19,360 nucleotides of DNA, taken from an uncultured Prevotellaceae bacterium. Its GTDB lineage: Bacteria > Bacteroidota > Bacteroidia > Bacteroidales > Bacteroidaceae. The notes beneath the pieces were generated by a model. It searched no databases and was not told where the DNA came from. It was given only the letters and a program-made list of their open reading frames with translations. The stretch is taken from positions 1 through 19,360 of the forward strand of contig CAMKMK010000009.1 in the NCBI GenBank assembly GCA_946413885.1. The letters run 5' to 3'. Below are positions 7,475 to 14,477 of this stretch, piece after piece (positions within the stretch are counted from its first letter, which is position 1; every line of letters begins with the position of its first letter). A program made the translations under genes and the position numbers.

Positions 7475-9283
7475 ATGCAAAATCCCAGTCCGTTATCCTC
7501 TGTGATTCATAGTCAGGCTAAGGTTTATGGCAATCGTGCTGCCATGCTTTATCGCGACCAGAGCCTGCAAGTATGGAAAGAGATTTCTTGGAACACTTTT
7601 TCAGAAACAGTACGCAAGGTCAGCAATGCTTTCATAGAGTTGGGCGTAGGCGTGCAGGAGAACGTTGCAGTCTTTTCTCAAAACATGCCTGAATGCATGT
7701 TCGTTGACTTTGGCGCCTATGGGATTCGTGCTGTAACCATTCCTTTCTATGCTACCAGTAGCGAGGCACAGGTGAAATACATGGTAAGCGATGCCCGCAT
7801 ACGTTATATCTTCGTGGGTGAGCAGGCCCAGTACGACACGGCTTATCGTGTGTTGAAGATTGACCCTGCAGTCAGCAGGCTTATCATCTTCGACAATACT
7901 GTCAAGAAAGATGCTCAGGATCAGGTGAGCCTTTATTTCAACGAGTTCCTCGCATTGGGAGAAGGCTTGGCACATCAGGAAGAGGTGGACCATCGCACGG
8001 CTGAGCTGGATGTGGACGATTTGGCAAACATCCTCTATACAAGTGGAACCACAGGGTTGAGCAAGGGTGTCATGCTCACTCATCGCATGTACAATGTGGC
8101 CATCAAGGCTCACGAGGATGCGGTAGATCTGAGTGACAAGGACCTTATCATGAATTTCCTTCCCTTTACTCACGTCTTCGAGCGGGCTTGGTCGTATCTT
8201 TGTCTCAAGACGGGCTCCACCCTTGCGATAAATCAGTATCCTCAGGATATTCTCCAAAGTCTTCGTGAGGTGCATCCCTCCTGCATGTGTGCAGTACCAC
8301 GTTTTTGGGAGAAGGTCTATTCTGGTGTCTATGAGAAGATTAATTCCAGCAGTTCCATGCAGCGCAAACTTATGCTTGATGCGCTCAAGGTGGGAAAGGC
8401 TTACAACGTGGACTACAAGATGCGCGGCCTGACTCCTCCTGTAGGACTCCGCATGAAGTATAAATTCTATGAGAAGACCATCATTTCGCTCCTCCTCAAG
8501 ACATTAGGACTGGAACGCCACAATTTCTTTCCTACAGCTGGAGCCGCCATACCGCCTGTTGTCGAAGAATTCGTTCATTCTGTGGGCATAAACATGACGG
8601 CAGGTTATGGTATGACAGAAACTACCGCTACCGTTTCTTGTGACCGCTGGTACAAACCTATTTCGATGGGGTCTGTGGGCCGTGTCCTTGATTGTGTACA
8701 GCTGAAGTTTGGCGAGAACAATGAGATTCTTCTCAAAGGCGATACAATTACGAAGGGGTATTACCGCAAGGCAGAAGTGACCGCTTTGGCTTTCGATGAA
8801 GAGGGATGGTTCCATACGGGCGATGCTGGTTACATGAAGGATGGCGAACTCTTCCTCACAGAGCGTATCAAGGATCTCTTCAAGACAAGCAACGGCAAGT
8901 ATATTGCGCCTCAGATGCTGGAGAGCAAACTGGTGGTGGATCGTTATATCGACCAGATTGTCATCATTGCTGACCAGCGGAAATTCGTGTCGGCTCTCAT
9001 CATCCCTGAGTATAAGCTGCTTGAAGAATTGGCACAAAAGATGAAGATTGAATACAAGAGCATCGAGGATTTGTGCTCTAATTCCAGCATTGTTGAGTTT
9101 TTGATGGACCGCATTGAAACGCTTCAGCAGGATTTGGCCAGCTATGAGAGAATCAAGAGGATTACTTTGTTGCCTCATCCTTTCAGCATGGAACGTGGTG
9201 AGTTGACCAATACACTCAAGGTAAAGCGTTCTGTTATAAATCAGAACTTTGCTGCAGAAATTGATAAGATGTACGAGGAATAA
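7475..9283 (+). CDS. fadD: Long-chain fatty acid--CoA ligase (AMP-forming)
   Basis: A 602-residue member of the adenylate-forming superfamily. It activates a fatty acid with ATP to an acyl-AMP and transfers it to coenzyme A; the likely location is the inner face of the membrane. Motifs: the phosphate-binding loop YTSGTTGLSKG at 188-198, GYGMTET at 377-383, TGD at 448-450 and the hinge region TERIKDLFKTSNGKYIAP after it. Length and the segment FTHVFERAWSY fit the FAA1/long-chain type. The ATG at 7475 is preceded by a purine-rich AAGAGAGA and lies 23 nt downstream of the -7 element, so the longer frame from 7421 is unlikely. The stop overlaps the prfB start (TAATG), coupling translation of the two. 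Substrate chain length cannot be read from sequence. Confidence 0.92.
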   Translation: MQNPSPLSSVIHSQAKVYGNRAAMLYRDQSLQVWKEISWNTFSETVRKVSNAFIELGVGVQENVAVFSQNMPECMFVDFGAYGIRAVTIPFYATSSEAQVKYMVSDARIRYIFVGEQAQYDTAYRVLKIDPAVSRLIIFDNTVKKDAQDQVSLYFNEFLALGEGLAHQEEVDHRTAELDVDDLANILYTSGTTGLSKGVMLTHRMYNVAIKAHEDAVDLSDKDLIMNFLPFTHVFERAWSYLCLKTGSTLAINQYPQDILQSLREVHPSCMCAVPRFWEKVYSGVYEKINSSSSMQRKLMLDALKVGKAYNVDYKMRGLTPPVGLRMKYKFYEKTIISLLLKTLGLERHNFFPTAGAAIPPVVEEFVHSVGINMTAGYGMTETTATVSCDRWYKPISMGSVGRVLDCVQLKFGENNEILLKGDTITKGYYRKAEVTALAFDEEGWFHTGDAGYMKDGELFLTERIKDLFKTSNGKYIAPQMLESKLVVDRYIDQIVIIADQRKFVSALIIPEYKLLEELAQKMKIEYKSIEDLCSNSSIVEFLMDRIETLQQDLASYERIKRITLLPHPFSMERGELTNTLKVKRSVINQNFAAEIDKMYEE

Positions 9284-10395
9284 TGATAACTATAGAGCAA
9301 CTCAAAGAGGTAAAGGAACGTACTGAGCAACTCAATCGATATCTTGATATTGATGGCAAGAAAATGCAGTACGAAGAGGAACGACTCCGTACTCAGGATC
9401 CTGATTTCTGGGAAGATGCCAAGCGAGCCGAGTCACAGATGAAGAAAGTAAAAGGCTTGGAGAAGTGGATCAAGGGATACGATGAAGTGAAGACGCTCAG
9501 CGATGAATTGGAGACAGCCTTTGATTTCTATAAAGAGGAACTTGTCTCTGAGGCAGAAGTAGACGATCTTTATGCACGTTCCATTGCTGCCATCGAGGAT
9601 CTCGAGTTAAAGAACATGCTTCGCCAAGAGGAAGATCCTATGGATGCAGTCCTCAAGATCAATTCTGGGGCAGGTGGTACTGAAGCTCAGGACTGGGCTC
9701 AGATGCTCATGCGCATGTATATGCGATGGGCAGAAAACAATGGATACAAGTGTGTGATAAGCAATTTCCTCGAGGGTGATGATGCTGGTATCAAAACTTG
9801 CACGCTTGAAATTCAAGGCGAATACGCTTATGGTTACCTCAAGAGCGAGAATGGAGTGCATCGCTTGGTTCGTGTCAGCCCTTATAATGCACAAGGGAAG
9901 CGCATGACTTCGTTTGCTTCCGTCTTTGTTACTCCCCTGGTCGACGATTCCATCGAAGTCAATATCGAACCAGCCCGCATCTCTTGGGACACCTTCCGCT
10001 CGAGCGGCGCTGGAGGTCAGAATGTCAACAAAGTGGAGTCAGGAGTACGTCTTCGTTATCAATACAAAGACCCTTACACAGGCGAGGAAGAAGAGATCCT
10101 TATCGAGAATACTGAAACGCGCGACCAGCCCAAGAACAAAGAGAATGCCATGCGACTGCTCCGTTCCATGCTTTACGACAAGGAGCTGAAACATCGTATG
10201 GAGGCGCAGGCCAAGGTGGAAGCTGGCAAGAAGAAGATAGAATGGGGAAGTCAAATACGCAGTTACGTGTTTGATGACCGTCGTGTAAAAGATCATAGAA
10301 CAAACTACCAGACGAGTGATGTGGGTGGTGTGATGGATGGCAAGATAGATGCATTCATCAAAGCCTACCTCATGGAGTTTGGCGCACAAGAATAA
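9283..10395 (+). CDS. prfB: Peptide chain release factor 2 (RF2)
   Basis: RF2 recognises UGA and UAA stop codons and triggers peptide release. The GGQ loop that reaches the peptidyl-transferase centre is at 244-246 in SSGAGGQNVNKVES. The segment GVHRLVRVSPY carries the stop-codon recognition tripeptide as Ser199-Pro200-Tyr201 rather than the SPF known from E. coli RF2. The 370-residue length is standard. The gene is read in one frame: at the place where many bacteria have the autoregulatory frameshift (CTT TGA C after about codon 25), this gene has CTT GAT (9343-9348), with no internal UGA. The start overlaps the fadD stop by one base. Confidence 0.96.
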   Translation: MITIEQLKEVKERTEQLNRYLDIDGKKMQYEEERLRTQDPDFWEDAKRAESQMKKVKGLEKWIKGYDEVKTLSDELETAFDFYKEELVSEAEVDDLYARSIAAIEDLELKNMLRQEEDPMDAVLKINSGAGGTEAQDWAQMLMRMYMRWAENNGYKCVISNFLEGDDAGIKTCTLEIQGEYAYGYLKSENGVHRLVRVSPYNAQGKRMTSFASVFVTPLVDDSIEVNIEPARISWDTFRSSGAGGQNVNKVESGVRLRYQYKDPYTGEEEEILIENTETRDQPKNKENAMRLLRSMLYDKELKHRMEAQAKVEAGKKKIEWGSQIRSYVFDDRRVKDHRTNYQTSDVGGVMDGKIDAFIKAYLMEFGAQE

Positions 10396-10423
10396 TTAAT
10401 CTTAAAAACAAACCCATAAAGTT

Positions 10424-10567
10424 ATGAGTAACAAATCTTCAAAAAAGGCAAAAAGATCTGCTGAGAGAGCTGCCCGTGAAAGTAAGCAAGCCAATAAACT
10501 TGTCTTTTACATCGTAGCAGCACTTATTATCCTGTTTATTGCATGCCTGATAGGCTTCTCTCGATAA
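10424..10567 (+). CDS. Small single-pass membrane protein (47 aa)
   Basis: A short open frame with an ATG at 10424 and TAA at 10565-10567. The N-terminal half is strongly basic (about residues 1-25, Lys/Arg/Ser/Ala rich, beginning MSNKSSKKAKRSAERAARES). The C-terminal half is one hydrophobic segment (about 26-44) ending GFSR. By the positive-inside rule the basic tail would be cytoplasmic. It fits exactly between prfB (28 bp) and the CYTH gene (7 bp), and its coding-like composition and placement argue that it is real. I do not recognise a family and assign no function. Confidence 0.7.
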   Translation: MSNKSSKKAKRSAERAARESKQANKLVFYIVAALIILFIACLIGFSR

Positions 10568-10574
10568 GTAGAAG

Positions 10575-11054
10575 ATGCATTTCGAGATAGAACGTAAGTT
10601 TCTGGTTATAGGAGAATTCCGTGATCAGGCTTATGATAGCAGCCGCATTCGTCAGGGTTATATCAGTTCTGGCAATGGGAGAACAGTACGTGTGCGCATA
10701 AGGGACGAGAAGGGATATCTTACCATCAAGGGTCCAAGCAATCGTGCAGGCTTAGCCCGTTATGAGTTCGAAATGGAGATCCCTCTCTCTGATGCAGAAG
10801 ATCTCATGAGTATATGTGAGCCTGGCATCATCGACAAGACTCGCTTCTTGGTCCGCAGCGGCAAGCATATCTTCGAGGTTGATGAATTTTATGGCGACAA
10901 CGAGGGTCTTATCATGGCTGAGGTAGAGTTGGCTGACGAGAACGAACCTTTCGAAAAGCCCGATTTCATCGGACCAGAAGTCACAGGTGACCGTCGATTC
11001 TACAACGCTCACATGCGCAAGTTCCCTTTCAAACTTTGGAAGGATTCGATATAG
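10575..11054 (+). CDS. CYTH-domain protein, probable inorganic triphosphatase
   Basis: A 159-residue single-domain CYTH protein. The family signature ExExK is present at the start (EIERKFL; Glu4, Glu6, Lys8). Alternating charged residues on later strands (TVRVRIRDEKGYLTIKG, YEFEMEIPL, FEVDEFYG, MAEVELADENEPF) would line the anionic-substrate tunnel. Short bacterial CYTH proteins of this kind typically hydrolyse inorganic triphosphate with Mg2+. Adenylate cyclase or thiamine triphosphatase activity occurs in other members and cannot be excluded from sequence. It follows the 47-aa gene by 7 bp and is the last gene of the fadD operon. It converges on the VanZ-like gene, with repeat array 2 between them. 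Confidence 0.9.
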   Translation: MHFEIERKFLVIGEFRDQAYDSSRIRQGYISSGNGRTVRVRIRDEKGYLTIKGPSNRAGLARYEFEMEIPLSDAEDLMSICEPGIIDKTRFLVRSGKHIFEVDEFYGDNEGLIMAEVELADENEPFEKPDFIGPEVTGDRRFYNAHMRKFPFKLWKDSI

Positions 11055-11075
11055 AATTGCAGAGGCAAAAAAAGA

Positions 11076-11173
11076 CAACGTGTCGTCTTTAAAGATTCAA
11101 CGTGTTGAGTTTGCGATTTCAACACGTTGTCTTTCCACTTTCAACGTGTTGTCTTTTGAGTCTCGACGTGTTG
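11076..11173. repeat. 22-bp-period array of five near-palindromic 10-mers (array 2)
   Basis: Five cores start at 11076, 11098, 11120, 11142 and 11164, exactly 22 bp apart: CAACGTGTCG, CAACGTGTTG, CAACACGTTG (opposite orientation), CAACGTGTTG and CGACGTGTTG. The spacers are TCTTTAAAGATT, AGTTTGCGATTT, TCTTTCCACTTT and TCTTTTGAGTCT; the second nearly matches a spacer in array 1. The middle unit is a perfect 10-bp inverted partner of both neighbours, so it could form alternative hairpins with 12-nt loops. The array starts 21 bp after the CYTH stop and ends 73 bp before the VanZ-like stop. The remaining bases 11174-11246 hold nothing I can identify. Confidence 0.9.
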
Positions 11174-11246
11174 CAGGAAAAACAGCCTTTCGTCTTTGCT
11201 TTCAGGTTCTGGAATGAGGGATGCAGGAGTGTTTCAATCTTGTATC

Positions 11247-11660
11247 TCATCCGACTCGTGCCTGCATCTTCTTCAGCACCCATCTAAGGATCGTTGGTCC
11301 AATGATTGTGGCTAAGGCGACACCAATCGTGTTTGCCAACAAATCGAGCCATTCTCCACTACGATATGTTGTCAGATATTCTTGGCAGATTTCCATCAAA
11401 CCGCTGAATGCTATTGGTGCAAGGACAGCCCAGCAGAGGGCTTTCCCCCAGTTGATTCGTTCGTGCCGCCACAAATATTCAACCCAAAGCACCAGACAGA
11501 AGCCTCCATACATCAGCATGTGTGTCCACTTGTCTGACAAGGGGACGTTTTCCATCAGATGAATATGTTGGAAAGGATAAAGCGAGAGAAACACGATGAC
11601 CACCAACAGGAGTGTTGCCAAAGGGTATCGTTTGATGTGATTTGTTACCGTATTTGCCAT
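11247..11660 (-). CDS. VanZ-like family membrane protein
   Basis: A 137-residue integral membrane protein with about four hydrophobic segments. VanZ-family features are visible: LSDKWTHMLMYGGF after the first helix, an acidic GLMEICQEY in the third, and the ending segment RSGEWLDLLANTIGVALA that carries the family's D..AN..G pattern. VanZ itself is linked to teicoplanin resistance in Gram-positives, but the biochemical role of the small Bacteroidota homologues is not known, and resistance should not be inferred. The longer frame starts at a TTG (11672) that falls at the expected transcription start; the ATG at 11660 is therefore preferred. It appears to be a single-gene unit, convergent with CYTH and divergent from the NSS operon. 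Confidence 0.82.
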   Translation of the reverse strand: MANTVTNHIKRYPLATLLLVVIVFLSLYPFQHIHLMENVPLSDKWTHMLMYGGFCLVLWVEYLWRHERINWGKALCWAVLAPIAFSGLMEICQEYLTTYRSGEWLDLLANTIGVALATIIGPTILRWVLKKMQARVG

Positions 11661-11672
11661 CTTAGTTTTCAA

Positions 11673-11708
11673 TTTGTTGCAAATTTAGAGGATTTATTTG
11701 TATTTTTG
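11673..11708 (+). promoter_or_regulatory. Possible promoter for the NSS transporter operon
   Basis: TATTTTTG at 11701-11708 matches the -7 consensus TAnnTTTG. A TTTGTTG run at 11673-11679 is the best upstream element; its TTTG is 24 bp away, longer than the usual 19-21 bp. TAAGGT near 11728 may serve as ribosome-binding site for the GTG at 11742. Confidence 0.42.
11680..11687 (-). promoter_or_regulatory. Possible -7 element for the VanZ-like gene
   Basis: On the minus strand TAAATTTG (11687-11680) matches TAnnTTTG, with its expected start site about 13 nt before the ATG at 11660. I see no TTTG at the proper upstream distance, so the promoter is only half supported. Confidence 0.4.
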
Positions 11709-11741
11709 CACTTGGATAGAAAGAATTAAGGTATTTTAAAC

Positions 11742-13100
11742 GTGCAGAATACGAATCGTGGCAGTTTTGGTGGAAGATTAGGCATCATTCTGGCATCCGC
11801 AGGAAGTGCAGTCGGATTGGGCAACATCTGGCGCTTCCCAACTGAAGTTGGTCGCAATGGGGGCGCAGCTTTCATTCTCGTCTATCTCTGCTTCGTGTTC
11901 TTTCTCGCTATGCCTGTTATGGTGAGCGAGTTTATCATTGGTCGCGCTTCCAAAGCCAATACGGTGGACTCCTATCGTCGATTGTCTTCTGGTAAGCCTT
12001 GGGTCATCGTAGGATTCCTGGGTGTATTGGGTGGATTCCTGGTACTTTCTTTTTATTCCGTTGTGGCAGGCTGGACGCTTCAATACACGATTTCTTCTCT
12101 TGTTTATCAGTTAGCGGGTGACCAGGATTATGGGGCATTCTTCAATAATTTTGTTTCCAACCCTTGGCAGCCACTCATCTACGTTGCTGTTTTCCTGCTG
12201 CTCACTCATTTCATCGTGGCACGTGGCGTGCAGGCAGGTATCGAGCGATACTCCAAAATAATGATGCCCGCACTTCTCGTCATTATACTCGTCCTGATGT
12301 CCTGCTCTCTTTCAATGCCTGGCTCTCGAGAAGGACTTCAGTTCCTGCTTCATCCTGATTTCAGTAAGGTCACAGCCTCTGTGGTTCTCTCTGCGATGGG
12401 TCAAGCATTCTTCTCCCTAAGTGTAGGAATAGGATGCCTGGCTACTTATGCTTCTTATTTCCAGCGCGATGTACCACTTGTGTCGTCGGCTTTCAGTGTC
12501 TGTTTCATTGACACGATGGTGGCTATTCTCAGCGGATTCATTATCTTTCCAGCTGTTTTCAGTGTGCCAGGAGTTGAGGTAGATGCAGGACCTGGTTTAG
12601 TATTTATTACTCTCCCCAATGTCTTCAATATGGCTTTCAGCGATGTGCCTGTTGTTGGCTATGTTTTCTCAAGTCTTTTCTATATCCTGCTCCTCTTGGC
12701 TGCTCTGACTAGCAGCATTTCCATGCATGAGATTGACACGGCTTTCATTCACGAGAAATTCCATCTTAGCCGTCCTCGTGCAGCAGCTGTTGTCACGGTT
12801 GTCTGCTTAGTGCTTGGCGCAGCATGTTCCCTTTCTTTTGGTCCTTGGGAGAAGATTCAGGTTTGTGGCTTGCGAATCTTCGATCTTTTCGATTATCTTA
12901 CCGCCAAGTTCATCATGCCGCTGTGCAGTATCTTCATATCTCTCTTTGTGGGTTGGGTCCTTGATCGCAAGTTGGTTCAGAATGAACTTACCAATGATGG
13001 TACGTTGCGTATCCGTACGGCTCGATTCCTCATTTTCCTGATTCGCTGGGTAGCTCCTGTTGGGGTAAGTGTCATATTTCTAAATGAATTGTTTTCTTAA
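11742..13100 (+). CDS. Neurotransmitter:sodium symporter (NSS) family transporter, copy 1
   Basis: A 452-residue inner-membrane Na+-coupled symporter of the LeuT fold, probably with 11 membrane helices as in the shorter bacterial NSS proteins. Helix 1 carries GSAVGLGNIWRFP (21-33), with Ser22 at the position of LeuT Asn21 and Asn28 at LeuT Asn27. Helix 6 carries GQAFFSLSVGIG (220-231), with Phe224, Ser225, Ser227 and Ile230 at the LeuT substrate-site positions. Helix 8 carries AALTSSIS, with Thr323 and Ser324 at the second sodium site. Characterised members take up amino acids; the substrate here is not readable. The start is GTG at 11742, giving a normal N-terminus. It is followed 21 bp later by a paralogue. 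Confidence 0.93.
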   Translation: MQNTNRGSFGGRLGIILASAGSAVGLGNIWRFPTEVGRNGGAAFILVYLCFVFFLAMPVMVSEFIIGRASKANTVDSYRRLSSGKPWVIVGFLGVLGGFLVLSFYSVVAGWTLQYTISSLVYQLAGDQDYGAFFNNFVSNPWQPLIYVAVFLLLTHFIVARGVQAGIERYSKIMMPALLVIILVLMSCSLSMPGSREGLQFLLHPDFSKVTASVVLSAMGQAFFSLSVGIGCLATYASYFQRDVPLVSSAFSVCFIDTMVAILSGFIIFPAVFSVPGVEVDAGPGLVFITLPNVFNMAFSDVPVVGYVFSSLFYILLLLAALTSSISMHEIDTAFIHEKFHLSRPRAAAVVTVVCLVLGAACSLSFGPWEKIQVCGLRIFDLFDYLTAKFIMPLCSIFISLFVGWVLDRKLVQNELTNDGTLRIRTARFLIFLIRWVAPVGVSVIFLNELFS

Positions 13101-13121
13101 GTCAGTATATTGTTTTTCGTT

Positions 13122-14477
13122 ATGAAAGATCGTGGTAGTTTTGGTAGTAAGTTTGGCGTGATTCTGGCCTCCGCAGGCTCTGCTGTAGGATTGGGTAACG
13201 TGTGGCGTTTTCCCACTGAAGTAGGCAACAATGGTGGCGCAGCATTCATTATCATATATATTCTTTGTGTGGTTTTTGTTGGAGTACCTGTTATGGTCAG
13301 CGAGTTCGTGATAGGTCGTCATACTCATGCCAATACGATTTCTGCCTACAGTCAGTTGGCTCCTGGCACTTGGTGGCGTCTTCAGGGTGTCTCAGGCGTC
13401 TTTGTGGCTTTCCTTATTCTTTCTTACTACATCATCATTTCAGGTTGGACCTTTTTCTATCTCACAGAATCCGCCATCAACTCACTCTCTGTCTCTCGCG
13501 ATTATTCAGCATATTTCAATGATTTCGTTTCTAATCCTTGGGAGCCTGTCATCTATGCTGCCATCGTTATGCTCATGGTACATGTAATCATTGCTCGAGG
13601 AGTTCAGTCAGGTATCGAAGCTTTCTCAAAGATTTTCATGCCATTGTTGCTCGTTATCATCATCGTTCTTGTTGGTTGTTCCTTCAATATGCCTGGTTCA
13701 AGCGAAGGGCTCCGTTTCCTTTTGCAACCAGATTTCAGTAAGGTTACTCCCAGTGTCGTTCTTTCTGCGATGGGGCAAGCTTTCTTTTCGCTGAGCCTTG
13801 CTATGGGCTGTCTTTGTACCTATGCCTCCTATTTTGGTCCTGACACCAAGTTAGTCAAGACTGCTGTCAGCGTGAGTGTCATCGATACCTGCGTTGCTGT
13901 TTTAAGCGGATTCATCATCTTCCCTGCTGTTTTTAGTGTGCAGGGAGTTGAGGTCAATGCAGGACCTGGTCTTGTTTTCATTACTCTGCCCAATGTGTTT
14001 ATTATGGCCTTCCATAATGTGCCTGTCTTGGGGTATATATTCTCAGGCCTTTTTTATATGCTGTTGCTTTTAGCGGCAGTCACCAGCGCTATGTCACTCC
14101 ACGAGTCAGTGACTGCTTATGTTCACGAGGTTGTCCATGTATCTCGTCGCACCGCATCCTCCATTGTGTCCATTAGTTGTATGCTTTTGGGCGTCACATG
14201 TTCCCTTTCCTTTGGTTTGTGGAGCGATTTTACCATCTTTGATATGACTATTTTCGACCTCTTCGATTTTGTTGCCAGTAAAATTCTCATGCCCATAGGA
14301 GGACTCGTCATCTGTCTCTTTGTCGGTTGGTATCTTGATAAGAAACTTGTTCATGATGAGATAACCAATCAGGGCACTGTTCCCTTCCGCTTCTTCCAAA
14401 GCTTCATCTTCCTTATTCGCTATGTGGTTCCTGTGGCAATGACCCTTATCTTTGTAAACGAATTATTGTTCCGCTGA
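13122..14477 (+). CDS. Neurotransmitter:sodium symporter (NSS) family transporter, copy 2
   Basis: A 451-residue paralogue of the preceding gene with the same architecture and many identical blocks (GSAVGLGN, RFPTEVG, NGGAAFI, PVMVSEF, LSAMGQAFFSLS, GFIIFPAVFSV, AGPGLVFITLPNVF). This indicates tandem duplication followed by divergence. The sodium-site segments are kept, but the helix 6 substrate segment changes from SVGIG to SLAMG: Ala replaces Gly and Met replaces Ile at the positions of LeuT Gly258 and Phe259. I infer that the two copies may prefer different substrates. The ATG at 13122 is chosen over an in-frame TTG at 13110 because it aligns with copy 1. The stop overlaps the next start (TGATG). 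Confidence 0.93.
   Translation: MKDRGSFGSKFGVILASAGSAVGLGNVWRFPTEVGNNGGAAFIIIYILCVVFVGVPVMVSEFVIGRHTHANTISAYSQLAPGTWWRLQGVSGVFVAFLILSYYIIISGWTFFYLTESAINSLSVSRDYSAYFNDFVSNPWEPVIYAAIVMLMVHVIIARGVQSGIEAFSKIFMPLLLVIIIVLVGCSFNMPGSSEGLRFLLQPDFSKVTPSVVLSAMGQAFFSLSLAMGCLCTYASYFGPDTKLVKTAVSVSVIDTCVAVLSGFIIFPAVFSVQGVEVNAGPGLVFITLPNVFIMAFHNVPVLGYIFSGLFYMLLLLAAVTSAMSLHESVTAYVHEVVHVSRRTASSIVSISCMLLGVTCSLSFGLWSDFTIFDMTIFDLFDFVASKILMPIGGLVICLFVGWYLDKKLVHDEITNQGTVPFRFFQSFIFLIRYVVPVAMTLIFVNELLFR

Noticed and set aside
8504..9178. Long antisense frame within fadD (also 7601-8275)
   Set aside because: They lie opposite a strongly supported AMP-binding enzyme, have no recognisable motifs and are composition shadows.
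9283..9360. RF2 programmed frameshift site
   Set aside because: The gene is open in one frame and CTT is followed directly by GAT; there is no UGA to bypass.
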